A DNA stretch of 64,000 nucleotides from JABMNT01 sp048262255 (GTDB lineage Bacteria; Pseudomonadota; Alphaproteobacteria; Rhodospirillales; Casp-alpha2): contig JBLXFH010000001.1 of the NCBI GenBank assembly GCA_048262255.1, positions 496,001 to 560,000 of the forward strand, in the 5' to 3' direction. Positions 35,928 through 45,276 of the stretch are shown here, piece by piece. Numbering within the stretch: the stretch's first letter is position 1; each line of letters begins with the position of its first letter. Both the position numbers and the translations under genes were made by a program. The notes below the pieces were generated by a model. That model ran no database searches, was not told where the DNA came from, and saw only the letters and a program-made list of their open reading frames with translations.

Positions 35928-37124
35928 ATGGCTCAGGATGTAAAAAAAGTCGTACTCGCTTATTCCGGCGGTCTCGACACATCGGTAATTTTGCGTTGGC
36001 TGCAAGACACCTACCGCTGTGAAGTGGTCACCTTTACCGCTGATCTGGGCCAGGGCGAAGAACTGGAGCCAGCCCGCAAAAAAGCCGAAATGCTGGGTAT
36101 CAAGGATATCTTCATCGAAGATATGCGCGAAGAGTTTGTACGCGACTATGTTTTTCCCATGTTCCGGGCCAACGCCCTTTATGAAGGCACGTACCTGCTG
36201 GGCACCTCCATTGCCCGTCCGCTCATCGCCAAACGCCAGATCGAGATTGCCCGCGAGACAGGTGCCGATGCCGTCGCCCATGGCGCTACCGGCAAAGGCA
36301 ACGACCAGGTCCGCTTCGAACTTGGTTATTACGCCAATAATTCCGCCATCAAGATTATTTCACCCTGGCGCGAATGGGACCTGACCAGTCGTACGAAACT
36401 CATCGATTATGCAGAAAAACATCAGATTCCGGTGCCCAAGGACAAGCGCGGCGAAGCGCCCTATTCCCAGGACGCCAACCTTCTACATATTTCATCGGAA
36501 GGAAAAGTTCTTGAAGACCCATGGATTGCAGCGGACGATAGTGTTTACACCCGCGTTGTCGCACCCTGGGATGCGCCGGACAAAGTGACCGAAATCACGA
36601 TTGATTTCGAGCACGGCGACCCCACCGCCGTCAATGGCGAGAAACTGTCGCCAGCCGAATTGCTGACCAAGCTCAACAAGCTGGGCGGCGAAAATGGCGT
36701 TGGCATTCTTGATATAGTCGAGAACCGTTTCATCGGCATGAAGTCCCGCGGCATTTATGAAACACCCGGCGGCACTGTTCTGTTTCATGCCCGCCGCGCC
36801 ATTGAGAGCCTGACCCTCGACCGCGGTGCCATGCATCAAAAAGACGAACTGATGCCGCGCTATGCAGAAATCATTTATAACGGCTTCTGGTTTGCACCGG
36901 AACGGGAAATGCTGCAGGCCCTGATCGACAAGGCCAGCGAACGGGTGACCGGGACCGTCCGCCTGAAGCTCTACAAAGGCAATGTTATGGTCACCGGCCG
37001 CAAATCACCCAACAGTCTGTACAGTGAAGAGATCGTCACCTTTGAAGACGATGACGTTTATGACCAGCGCGATGCCGAAGGGTTTATCAAACTGAACGCC
37101 CTGCGCCTGCGGCTCGGGAAATAA
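35928..37124 (+). CDS. argG: Argininosuccinate synthase
   Basis: Condenses citrulline and aspartate for arginine synthesis. The ATG at 35928, with AAGGA about ten bases upstream, gives 398 residues with the N-terminal AYSGGLDTSVIL PP-loop. HGATGKGNDQVRFE and the SPWREW segment follow, and KGNVMVTGRKSP lies near the end, all family hallmarks. No other arg gene is nearby. Confidence 0.97.
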   Translation: MAQDVKKVVLAYSGGLDTSVILRWLQDTYRCEVVTFTADLGQGEELEPARKKAEMLGIKDIFIEDMREEFVRDYVFPMFRANALYEGTYLLGTSIARPLIAKRQIEIARETGADAVAHGATGKGNDQVRFELGYYANNSAIKIISPWREWDLTSRTKLIDYAEKHQIPVPKDKRGEAPYSQDANLLHISSEGKVLEDPWIAADDSVYTRVVAPWDAPDKVTEITIDFEHGDPTAVNGEKLSPAELLTKLNKLGGENGVGILDIVENRFIGMKSRGIYETPGGTVLFHARRAIESLTLDRGAMHQKDELMPRYAEIIYNGFWFAPEREMLQALIDKASERVTGTVRLKLYKGNVMVTGRKSPNSLYSEEIVTFEDDDVYDQRDAEGFIKLNALRLRLGK

Positions 37125-37143
37125 CTGCCCGCAAGCTAACGTT

Positions 37144-37602
37144 CTAAAAAAGCGCCTTGGCCAACGGGCAAGCACCTTCGACAATGGGTGTGCCGTTGTA
37201 ATGCAGGTTGACCCAAACCGTTTCGCCTTCCGGAAGCTGGTCGTATACATTTGCTTCCACCGACGGACAGGCCAGTTTCAGATAGGAATTGCGGACCCGC
37301 CCCGTACGCGACAGGATATATTGCGCATCGTCGTAATCCGGCACATTGACATCCATTATCAGTTTTCCCTGTTCGGAAATGCGGGTTTCCGTCATCTGCC
37401 AATTCTCATTGGGCGGGTTGCGCCGCACATACTCTTCGAGAACCAAACGCGCCACCTCAATCCGCGCGTTGTCGGGCGTTTCGGTGGCGAAAAGGCGCAC
37501 AAGACTGAGCACCACCATCGGAATACACATAACGAGACAAATCGTTATCAGAGTCCGTCGACTAAACCAGGGGGACTTTCTCATATGTTCGAGACCAGAC
37601 AC
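37144..37602 (-). CDS. Membrane-anchored protein of unknown function
   Basis: About 152 residues. One N-terminal helix (ICLVMCIPMVVLSLVRLF) is followed by a soluble part with several acidic residues and two late cysteines that might pair. I do not recognise a family. The GTG at 37602 has AAGGA nine bases upstream; an ATG at 37611 overlaps that site and one at 37584 has none. Likely periplasmic, convergent with argG. Confidence 0.6.
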   Translation of the reverse strand: MSGLEHMRKSPWFSRRTLITICLVMCIPMVVLSLVRLFATETPDNARIEVARLVLEEYVRRNPPNENWQMTETRISEQGKLIMDVNVPDYDDAQYILSRTGRVRNSYLKLACPSVEANVYDQLPEGETVWVNLHYNGTPIVEGACPLAKALF

Positions 37603-37772
37603 CGCGTTCATTCCTTTCCAGCTCCTTTGTTGTCCCTCTCATGGAAATCCGGGGTGTTATAAGGCCACATGCAGATTTGCCATCAGAGTGTTGTGCATTC
37701 TGGAGCAAGGTATATCAGGCATCAGACAGGGAGGCTGTGACTGCGGTCACTGTTCAACTGAGAGTTCGGCTT

Positions 37773-38558
37773 TTATCGGCAGCGGACGGTCGCGTCGTAG
37801 GCAAATTCCCGCTTGTACCAAGCGGGGTCCACATACATGCCCAGTTGGCCGGTTGGATTTTTCGACGCTTTGATCCGAAACGTCGAGGTCTGATTGGGGT
37901 TCAGCCTCATCCGCCGGGAACTGACGATTTGTTTTGTCTCATTGCCCAGGCGATAGATGGCGAAGATACTCGATTTCGGCCAGGCACTCCCGCGGTTGGT
38001 AACCTTGAAGACGGAGTTGCCATTTTCGCAGGCCGTAGAAATATCAAGTTTTAAAGCCCCTGCTGAAACGGTCGCATTTTCTACGGGCAAAGCTGCTGCC
38101 GGAATTTCAACGACCCCGGATTCGTCCGTCGCCGCGCCGGCTGCCGTGGCAAAATTCACCAGTTCGGCAATATCCAGTTCCTTATCCTGGCTGCTGTCGG
38201 CCAGACACTGAACCACGCTCAACCGCGTCACCGATGCCTTGACGTAGGCATCAAGCAACGGACCGGACAGCCGGACCAGTTTGCCGTTGTGCTTCATCTG
38301 CGCATCGGTTCCAGCCGCCTGAATTTTCAGGACACTCTCAAGCTGCCCCTTCAGATGGTCCACATATGGCTGCCAATCACCATTCAGCTTGCTGTCGACA
38401 TATTTTTCAACCCGGGCATTGGTCAATTGGCCCCAGATTTTAAGTGCCGGGATGGTGCCACAGCTGTCATTCGCCGCCTGTACGGGGCGAGTCGATACAA
38501 ACGCGAGGGTCGCACACATGGCAACCCACAAAAGGATTCTTTTTAACATCGACAACAT
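37773..38558 (-). CDS. Exported protein of unknown function
   Basis: 261 residues with a clear signal peptide (MLKRILLWVAMCATLAFVS..VQAA). The mature part carries five cysteines. The C-terminal third looks beta-rich (KLDISTACENGN, FKVTNRGSAWPKSSIFAIYR, TSTFRIKASKNP), like a CARDB or Ig-type adhesion fold. The middle is helical. No catalytic motif. It lies upstream of the 37144 gene on the same strand, about 170 bases apart, so a link is possible but unproven. Confidence 0.65.
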   Translation of the reverse strand: MLSMLKRILLWVAMCATLAFVSTRPVQAANDSCGTIPALKIWGQLTNARVEKYVDSKLNGDWQPYVDHLKGQLESVLKIQAAGTDAQMKHNGKLVRLSGPLLDAYVKASVTRLSVVQCLADSSQDKELDIAELVNFATAAGAATDESGVVEIPAAALPVENATVSAGALKLDISTACENGNSVFKVTNRGSAWPKSSIFAIYRLGNETKQIVSSRRMRLNPNQTSTFRIKASKNPTGQLGMYVDPAWYKREFAYDATVRCR

Positions 38559-38717
38559 TCTGTTATTTCACACTCTTTTAAGGCATTGCGGATTGCGTAA
38601 TACAATCCCGTATCTACGCCCTTGCACGGGCTGCGAATCGAATGGCGTGAATGTATCCGATAAAGCTGACAAAAAACTTACGGGGTCTGCTTTGATATCC
38701 CCAAACCAGCGATTTTC

Positions 38718-40145
38718 CTATAAATCCGGGTTTTTTTTATCGCGTTCCAGCCAATAGGCATAGAGCGCCAGAGGCGCCAGGGTCATGTCAATGCCCCGCA
38801 TCGACGCCGGGCGGGCAATTGCGCCGGTCAGAATATAACATTCGGCCTTACGGTTGGTTCCTTCAACGAAACCGACCAGTTCTTCCGGGCCTTTGCCCGG
38901 TCGCCCATACCGGTTTTCCCAGTCGATTTCATAGACGTGGTCCGGCGTCCCCGAATCAGGGTTCATCATCAGCAAATCGATCGCCCCACCGCGCCAGCTG
39001 GCATAAGCGAGATTATCCAGTTCCGGCGAACCCAGCCATTGCGCAACCAGCGCTGTTTCCGCCAGCCGGTGAAAAAACTGATCGTCTTTTGGCACCGGCG
39101 CAAACAGCGCTGCATAAAGACATGGCGCTGTTAGATAGACCTTGAACGATACCGCGCGCTGAAACTTTTTGGCGTTGCGGTCGACCCGCGGCAAACGCCG
39201 GATCAAAAAAGCCGATTCGAGATAGTCGAGATACTTGCGCAGGGTGTTCTTGGCTATCCCCACAGCCTTCGCCAGATCATCGATGGTCACTTCCCGCGCC
39301 GTATTGAAGGCTAAAACGCCAAACAACCGATTCAGTTCCTGGGCATCATTGACCCCGTGCAAACTGGCCAGATCCTTGTGCAGGACCCGGTCGGCGACGC
39401 CATCGCGAATGAACGTCGGCGCCGGCGTGCCTTCCTTTGACATGACGATCCCTTCCAGAAATCCGCCAAAATTGATATAGCGGTAAAATTCCGCATTCAG
39501 GGCCGGCAGGGCGTTGGCCCGAAGCGCCATCTTTGCCCCCGCACCATCGGGCACATCACCAAACAGGGCGGCTTCCGAATCGCGAAACCGCAGGAACTCA
39601 AGAAACGTCAACGGCGGCAGGACATAGGTGGTTATTCGCCCGTCATGGGTTTTCTTGCCGGTCGTAATGGCCGGCGCTCCCGACGACACGGCGGCGACGA
39701 TTCGCGCATTGGGGCGCATCTCGGACAATGCCAGAAGCGCTTTTTCCCAACCTTTGACGTACTGGATTTCGTCATACAGGATATAAAGCTCGGCATCGGG
39801 GCCGTGCCGGTAGCGTCGGCAGAACATCTCGAACAGGGTCGTCACATTGGTGGCCGTATAGCTGGGCACCGTCATGTTGCAGTAAAAAACGCTCGTCGGC
39901 TTAACCCCGCTTTCAATGAGGCCAGCCACTGCCTGGCGCAGGAGAACCGTCTTCCCGGCCCGCAAGGGTCCGGCCAAAGCCAGCACCTGGCCGGTTTTGG
40001 CGCGGGTTAGATGGTCATAAAAAGGGCCGTAAAAAATGCGCTTCGGCGGGTTCTTGAACTGAATTTTCGTGTCCGCTTTCAACTCCCACCAGGGATTGTC
40101 GAAAGCCAGACGATGGAACAGGTCATTATCGGCAATGATATGCAT
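38718..40145 (-). CDS. AAA_14 / DUF4143 ATPase
   Basis: 475 residues. The Walker A AGPLRAGKT is at 58-66 and a Walker B-like LYILYDEIQYVKGWEKAL near 140. The second half has the winged-helix and nuclease-like DUF4143 features, with YEIDWEN near the end. These ATPases are common in bacteria and archaea, and their role is unknown. It stands alone and has no toxin gene beside it. Confidence 0.85.
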   Translation of the reverse strand: MHIIADNDLFHRLAFDNPWWELKADTKIQFKNPPKRIFYGPFYDHLTRAKTGQVLALAGPLRAGKTVLLRQAVAGLIESGVKPTSVFYCNMTVPSYTATNVTTLFEMFCRRYRHGPDAELYILYDEIQYVKGWEKALLALSEMRPNARIVAAVSSGAPAITTGKKTHDGRITTYVLPPLTFLEFLRFRDSEAALFGDVPDGAGAKMALRANALPALNAEFYRYINFGGFLEGIVMSKEGTPAPTFIRDGVADRVLHKDLASLHGVNDAQELNRLFGVLAFNTAREVTIDDLAKAVGIAKNTLRKYLDYLESAFLIRRLPRVDRNAKKFQRAVSFKVYLTAPCLYAALFAPVPKDDQFFHRLAETALVAQWLGSPELDNLAYASWRGGAIDLLMMNPDSGTPDHVYEIDWENRYGRPGKGPEELVGFVEGTNRKAECYILTGAIARPASMRGIDMTLAPLALYAYWLERDKKNPDL

Positions 40146-40282
40146 GCGTTAAACAACCCCTTCCTCTCAAGCCTTTATGCGGCTTGCCCGATAACAAGAT
40201 CAAGATAATGACCTTAAACGTTTATGCGGGATGATTGCGCCCATTGTTGGATGAAGTCAAGAGGGGCAGGTCACATACAATA

Positions 40283-41170
40283 TTAATTATTTGTCACGCG
40301 TTTCTGTTTTTTCTGCTCGCGATAAAACGTATAGATTCCCATGACCACAATGAACGCGCTGCCAATCAGCGTCCATTGATCAAGTGGGTCGCCAAACACA
40401 ACAAGCCCGATCAGAATCGACCAGATCAGCCCGGTATAGCGAAACGGTGAAACAACGGCGATGTCGCCAATACGCATGGTCTTGATGCTGAACAGATAGG
40501 CCCCCATCAAAAACACAGCGGCGATACCGAGCCGCAGGATGTGATCGCCTGCCACCGGTCGCCACTCCATCGCCGGCAATAAAACTGCGGCCGCCAGCGT
40601 GATCCCGGCTGCGGTTGTGAAACCGACCTGAAGCGACGGCATCTGGGCCGAGAGCTTGCGGGTCGACAGATCGCGCAACACGATAAAAACGACCGCCGCC
40701 AAAGCCCAGATGGAATATTCGTTAAAACCCTCGGACCCCGGCCGGATGACAATCAGCACACCGATAAATCCGAGTGCAATCGCCGAATAGCGACGCCAGC
40801 CAACGGTCTCACCCAGAAACACTGCCGAAACCAGGGTAATGGCCAATGGCAACGCCTGCAGAATAGCCGTCGCGTTGGCCATCGGCATGTTAAACAGTGC
40901 CATCAGAAAACACATGGTGCCACCGATTTCCCCGATCAGGCGCAACGCCATGATCCCGAGGTCATGGCGGGCAACACGCGCAAAAAGAACCTTCTTGTGC
41001 CAGGCCAAAAGACCGATAAAAGTGGTGACGAACAGGCCGCGCAGGAAGATCGCCTGAAACAGGCTCAGATCCGCCGACGACAGTTTCATCATCATGTCGT
41101 TCAGGGCAAAGCCTGCCATGCTTGCCGCCATAAAGGCCGCACCAAGGGCATTTTCGGAAATCGCTTTCAT
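40283..41170 (-). CDS. EamA-family (DMT) transporter
   Basis: 295 residues with ten predicted hydrophobic helices in two five-helix EamA halves, the second starting around residue 150. The PMANATAILQALPL and FRYTGLIWSILIGLVVFGD stretches are typical of RhaT/EamA exporters of the drug/metabolite superfamily. Substrate unknown. It is divergent from the DsbA-family gene, sharing a 156-base intergenic region with an imperfect repeat. Confidence 0.88.
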   Translation of the reverse strand: MKAISENALGAAFMAASMAGFALNDMMMKLSSADLSLFQAIFLRGLFVTTFIGLLAWHKKVLFARVARHDLGIMALRLIGEIGGTMCFLMALFNMPMANATAILQALPLAITLVSAVFLGETVGWRRYSAIALGFIGVLIVIRPGSEGFNEYSIWALAAVVFIVLRDLSTRKLSAQMPSLQVGFTTAAGITLAAAVLLPAMEWRPVAGDHILRLGIAAVFLMGAYLFSIKTMRIGDIAVVSPFRYTGLIWSILIGLVVFGDPLDQWTLIGSAFIVVMGIYTFYREQKKQKRVTNN

Positions 41171-41260
41171 CCTTCATCCCTTAGACCTCAAACGCAAAAA
41201 AACAAGTGCTATAGCGCCGCAACAGGGCATTTCTTCCGATTTGCAAATTGAAGTTTGTGT

Positions 41261-41299
41261 TTTACACCCTACATTAGACTTCACACCTTAAATTAGATA
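41261..41299. repeat. Imperfect 19-bp direct repeat upstream of the DsbA-family gene
   Basis: TTTACACCCTACATTAGACT and TTCACACCTTAAATTAGATA are stacked with a period of 19 bases and agree at 15 of 20 positions. They sit 28-66 bases upstream of the start at 41327, between two divergent genes. They could be paired sites for a regulator. Confidence 0.35.
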
Positions 41300-41326
41300 A
41301 AGACCCCGGTCCCCAAGGAGAACCCC

Positions 41327-41956
41327 ATGTCAGAACCCGTCACCCTCGAAGTCTTTACGGACTATGTCTGCCCCTGGTGTTATCTCGGTGACAACCGGGT
41401 CAAACAACTCAAGGACAACTACAACATCCAGGTCAAGATTGTGCACTTCCCGCTGCATCCTGACACCCCGGCGGAAGGCCGCACCCTGCAGGATATGTTT
41501 GGCACCGGCCCGGAAGCCATTGAGGCCAAAAACACCCAGATGCGCGGCCTGATGGAGGCGGAAGGCCTGCCCTATAATGACCGCAGCCATACCTACAACA
41601 GCCGCCTCGCTCAGGAAATCGGTAGCTGGGCGGAAACCCAGCCCGGCGGCAACGCCATCCACGACAAGTTTTTTGAAGCCTATTTTGTCGAAGGCCGCAA
41701 TGTCGGCGATATTGAGGTGATTATCGATGTCGTCAAATCCGTCGGCCTTGATGAACAGGAAGCCCGAAAAGTTCTGGAGGAGCGCCGGTTCAAAGACGCG
41801 GTCGATGCGGACTGGGCGAAATCCCATGCCTATGGCGTGACCGGCGTGCCCACCTTTGTTGCCGAACGTCAGGGTCTGGTTGGCGCTCAACCCTACGAAA
41901 CCCTGGAAATGCTGATGAAGGAAGTCGGCGCCACACCGCGGAACTCAGATAGTTAG
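41327..41956 (+). CDS. DsbA-family oxidoreductase (FrnE-like)
   Basis: 209 residues with thioredoxin-fold active site CPWC at 15-18 in FTDYVCPWCYLG, an alpha-helical insert, and the cis-Pro loop GVTGVPTFV. There is no signal peptide, so it is cytoplasmic like FrnE. ATG with AAGGAG upstream. Probably a disulphide or glutathione-linked isomerase. Confidence 0.92.
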   Translation: MSEPVTLEVFTDYVCPWCYLGDNRVKQLKDNYNIQVKIVHFPLHPDTPAEGRTLQDMFGTGPEAIEAKNTQMRGLMEAEGLPYNDRSHTYNSRLAQEIGSWAETQPGGNAIHDKFFEAYFVEGRNVGDIEVIIDVVKSVGLDEQEARKVLEERRFKDAVDADWAKSHAYGVTGVPTFVAERQGLVGAQPYETLEMLMKEVGATPRNSDS

Positions 41957-41971
41957 GCGGCCCTTAAAGCC

Positions 41972-42583
41972 TTAAATAAGCCCGGCAACCCGATTTTGTA
42001 ATTCGGGTAAAACTTTCGCTTCAAACCACGGGTTCTTTTTCAGCCAGAACGTTGTGCGCCAGCTGGGGTGCGGGGTCGGCATGAACGCCGGCAGATAGGA
42101 CCGCCAGTTAAAGACCGTTTCCGTCATCGTCCGATGCACCGAATTCCCCAGATAATGGGCCTGCGCATAACTTCCGATGAGCAGGGTCAGCTGGATGTCG
42201 GTAAAGTGCCGGCGCAATCGGTCGTGCCATTCCAGTGCGCATTCGGCGCGCGGCGGCAAATCGCCGCCTTTCGGGTCACGGCCCGGATAACAAAACCCCA
42301 TGGGCATGATGGCGATGCGGCTTTCATCGTAAAACTGTTCTGGTGTCAGGTTCAGCCAGGCACGCAGGCGCTCGCCCGACTTGTCGTCCCAAGGGATGCC
42401 GGACGCATGGACACGTGTTCCCGGTGCCTGGCCGATGATCAGGATTCGCGCATCGGGCGTGCCGCGAACCACCGGCCGGGGCCCCAGGGGCAACTCTGCT
42501 GAACAGATCCGGCAAGCACGGATCTGTTGCAAAAGCGCGTCAAATGATGCGGCGGTGTTGGTCACAATCATCAGCCCTTGCAC
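41972..42583 (-). CDS. Uracil-DNA glycosylase, Fe-S (family 4-like)
   Basis: 203 residues. Motif I appears as IIGQAPG (49-55) and motif II as HPSWRT near the end. Four cysteines (24, 27, 98 and 115) match the spacing of the 4Fe-4S ligands of family 4 enzymes, with a CRIC pair early and C-x16-C later. The GTG at 42583 has GGGAG five bases upstream. It removes uracil from DNA by inference. Confidence 0.82.
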   Translation of the reverse strand: MQGLMIVTNTAASFDALLQQIRACRICSAELPLGPRPVVRGTPDARILIIGQAPGTRVHASGIPWDDKSGERLRAWLNLTPEQFYDESRIAIMPMGFCYPGRDPKGGDLPPRAECALEWHDRLRRHFTDIQLTLLIGSYAQAHYLGNSVHRTMTETVFNWRSYLPAFMPTPHPSWRTTFWLKKNPWFEAKVLPELQNRVAGLI

Positions 42584-42637
42584 AATTTCTCCCGCCTCAT
42601 GATAATCCCTGCCTACCGTTCGCCAAGGAGATAATCC

Positions 42638-43108
42638 GTGATCCGTGTCCTGTTTGTTTGCTTGGGAAATATCTGCCGCTCACCAACCGCTGAGGGCATT
42701 TTTCGCAACCTCCTACACGAACAGGGGCTTACAACTGCCATCGAGGTCGATTCGGCGGGAACCAGTGACTGGCATATCGGCCAGCCCCCCGACACCCGCG
42801 CCCAGGCAATGGCCTTGTCGCGGGACATTGATCTCTCTGCGTTACAGGGGCGTCAGGTAACAACCGCTGATTTCCATCATTTCAACTACATCATTGCCAT
42901 GGACAGCGCCAACCACCGGAAGCTCCTGGCCTTGTGCCCAAGGGATGCCGAAAGCCGCCTGCGCATGTGTTTGACGTTTGCCCCCGAAACGGGCCTTACC
43001 GACGTGCCCGACCCCTATTACGATGATGGGTTTGAACGGGTGTTTGACATGCTCACCCGCACCAGCCAAGGCTTGCTTGCCGAAATCAGGCAGATACACG
43101 GCCTGTAA
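42638..43108 (+). CDS. Low molecular weight protein-tyrosine phosphatase
   Basis: 156 residues. The CX5R motif VCLGNICRS holds nucleophile Cys8 and Arg14, and the general acid Asp is in VPDPYYDD. GTG start with AAGGAG upstream. Divergent from the glycosylase gene. Such enzymes often regulate polysaccharide kinases or arsenate reduction, but no kinase gene is near. Confidence 0.92.
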   Translation: MIRVLFVCLGNICRSPTAEGIFRNLLHEQGLTTAIEVDSAGTSDWHIGQPPDTRAQAMALSRDIDLSALQGRQVTTADFHHFNYIIAMDSANHRKLLALCPRDAESRLRMCLTFAPETGLTDVPDPYYDDGFERVFDMLTRTSQGLLAEIRQIHGL

Positions 43109-43157
43109 TCTTTTTTTATTTCCATCCCATAACAAAAACCAACAATGAGACCCAGCC

Positions 43158-43829
43158 ATGACGTTTCCCGAACTGATCATTTTTGACTGCGACGGCGTTC
43201 TCGTCGATAGCGAAATGATCTCCAACCGCCTGCTTGCCGAACATCTCTCCCACTATGGATTCGCCATCACACCAGAGCAGTGCCGCCGCCGCTTTGTTGG
43301 ATTTTCCATGGCGAAAGTCATAGCTGCTGTGAAAGCCGAAGGGGTTGATCTCCCTAATGATTTTGAGCCGTTGCTCCGGCAAAACGACCAACGCGCCTTC
43401 GCTGCCGAACTCACACCCATAGCAGGCATTGCAGACATTCTCGGGCAATTGAATCAGGCGAAATGTGTCGCTTCGTCCGGATCGCTGGACAAAATCCGCA
43501 GCAACCTGACGCTCACCGGGTTGATTGATTTTTTCGAGCCGCACCTGTTCAGCGCCCAGATGGTGGCGAACCCCAAACCGGCCCCGGACCTGTTTCTGCA
43601 CGCAGCCCTCCGTTTCGATATCGATCCTAAAAACTGCCTGGTTATCGAAGACACGCCCATAGGCGTTGAGGCGGCGCTGGCCGCCGGAATGTCGGTGCTG
43701 GCTTTTGCCGGTGGCAGCCATTGCGACGAAGCCCATATCGCCGGGCTCGACAGCAGTGGCGCACATAGGCGCTTTGACCATATGCGCGAGTTGCCGGGGA
43801 TTGTTGCCAACTGGACCCAGACCAGTTAA
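43158..43829 (+). CDS. HAD-superfamily hydrolase
   Basis: 223 residues with the four HAD motifs: the nucleophile FDCDGVLVDSE at 8-18, a Ser in ASSGS, a Lys in NPKPAPDLF and the DTPIGVEAA acid pair. The cap insertion is small and helical (subclass I). It resembles 2-deoxyglucose-6-phosphate or phosphoglycolate phosphatases; the substrate is unknown. GAGAC upstream of the ATG. Confidence 0.88.
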   Translation: MTFPELIIFDCDGVLVDSEMISNRLLAEHLSHYGFAITPEQCRRRFVGFSMAKVIAAVKAEGVDLPNDFEPLLRQNDQRAFAAELTPIAGIADILGQLNQAKCVASSGSLDKIRSNLTLTGLIDFFEPHLFSAQMVANPKPAPDLFLHAALRFDIDPKNCLVIEDTPIGVEAALAAGMSVLAFAGGSHCDEAHIAGLDSSGAHRRFDHMRELPGIVANWTQTS

Positions 43830-43884
43830 GCCTAAACGGACTGTTTTTATCTACCGACTGTTTTTATCTAAGGAGACCTGACCC

Positions 43885-44883
43885 ATGCCCACCGCCCTCG
43901 TGCAAGGCCGCATCGCCGTGCAATATACCGATTTACTGCGCAACAACCTCGGCGATGAGTGGGAGATTCTGGTCTGGGATCCGGATAAAAACGACCCCGC
44001 CGAGTTCGCACCCATGGCCCTGAAAGCCGATACCGTTGTCGGCGGCACCATACCGCTCGACCAGTGGCCGGAAACCCCCAATCTTAAACTGTTCCAAATC
44101 CCCTGGACGGGTTACGATTTTTGTTCGCCCGCGACCATGCCCGCCGGCATTCCCGTCGCCAACTGTTTTGAGCATGAAAGCGCCATTGCCGAATATGTCA
44201 TGTTGGGCATGCTGGAATCGCGGATTGGCCTGGCCGATATGGACCGGCGCTTTCGCAAGGAAGGCTGGGGCGGACGGCCACCTGGGGTCTCGGTGTATCA
44301 CCGCGAAGTGCGCGACACGACCGTTGGCATTATCGGTTACGGGCATATTGGTGAAGAAATTGCGAAACGCGCCAAGGGTTTTGATATGCGTGTTATCGGC
44401 ACCCGGCGCAGCCAACAGCCAACGCCGCCGCTGTTGGACTGGCTGGGCACCGTTGACCGGATGGATGATCTGCTCCGCGAAAGCGATTTTGTTGTCGTCT
44501 GCTGCGATCTCAATGACGAAACGCGCGGCATGATCAATGCGGAAAAACTGTCATTGATGAAACCCGATGCCGTGATCATCAACGTGGCGCGCGGCAAGGT
44601 TATTGACGAGCAGGCGCTGTTTGATGCGCTCAAGAAAAAGACCATTGGCGGTGCTGTGATTGATGTCTGGTACAACTACATCGGTTCCGACGGCAAAGAT
44701 GTGTGGCCGTCAAATCTGCCGTTTCAGGAGCTCGACAATGTCTTCCTGAGTGCTCACGAAAGTGCCGGCAGCGAGGCCATGAACCCCCGGCGCTGGCAGT
44801 TTGTGGCGCAGAATATGGAACGCGTTGTAAAAGGCGAGGCCCCGAAAAACGTGGTCTTCATCGGCGAACAGAAACCCGCCTGA
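43885..44883 (+). CDS. D-isomer-specific 2-hydroxyacid dehydrogenase
   Basis: 332 residues. NAD-binding Rossmann motif GIIGYGHIGEEIAKRA, the INVARGKVIDEQAL segment, and the catalytic His in the HESAGSEA region. Members reduce 2-oxoacids such as hydroxypyruvate or phosphonopyruvate products. The N-terminal part is divergent from classic SerA, and the substrate is open. AAGGAG upstream. Confidence 0.88.
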   Translation: MPTALVQGRIAVQYTDLLRNNLGDEWEILVWDPDKNDPAEFAPMALKADTVVGGTIPLDQWPETPNLKLFQIPWTGYDFCSPATMPAGIPVANCFEHESAIAEYVMLGMLESRIGLADMDRRFRKEGWGGRPPGVSVYHREVRDTTVGIIGYGHIGEEIAKRAKGFDMRVIGTRRSQQPTPPLLDWLGTVDRMDDLLRESDFVVVCCDLNDETRGMINAEKLSLMKPDAVIINVARGKVIDEQALFDALKKKTIGGAVIDVWYNYIGSDGKDVWPSNLPFQELDNVFLSAHESAGSEAMNPRRWQFVAQNMERVVKGEAPKNVVFIGEQKPA

Positions 44884-44900
44884 ACGACTCACAAGCTTAC

Positions 44901-45212
44901 TCAGGCGCGACCCGTCGGCTTGCCATCGGCGAACAGGCGCAGGCCTTGTTCATCAATGATCTGCTTGCCCTTGCGGATCGAAAAGTCTTCCGCTTCGTCG
45001 CGACTGGTGAACAGGTCGGCGCGCACGTAATGCCGCTCCAGCAGTCCGCTTTCCGTCTCCTGGGTAATCACCCCGGCCAGCCGCCACTGGCTGCCTTCCG
45101 GTTGTGGTGCCGCCTGCAGGGTCAGACCTTCATAGGAAACCGGATCGCTTTTTTCAGGCACCACCGCCTTTGCCCCGGCACCGCCAAACAGTTTTGAAAA
45201 GAATGAAGCCAT
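44901..45212 (-). CDS. HlyU family protein
   Basis: 103 residues. The middle and end (SQWRLAGVITQETE, HYVRADLFTSRDEAEDFSIRKGKQIIDEQG) match the HlyU superfamily of small proteins in alphaproteobacteria. The name comes from a Vibrio transcriptional regulator, but this subgroup lacks a helix-turn-helix and its role is unknown. It converges on the dehydrogenase gene with 17 bases between stops. Confidence 0.82.
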   Translation of the reverse strand: MASFFSKLFGGAGAKAVVPEKSDPVSYEGLTLQAAPQPEGSQWRLAGVITQETESGLLERHYVRADLFTSRDEAEDFSIRKGKQIIDEQGLRLFADGKPTGRA

Positions 45213-45276
45213 GGATTTAACCTACCACGCCACAGGCATGTTGCAATAGTCCGCCCGTGTTAATCAGGCGTGTTCA

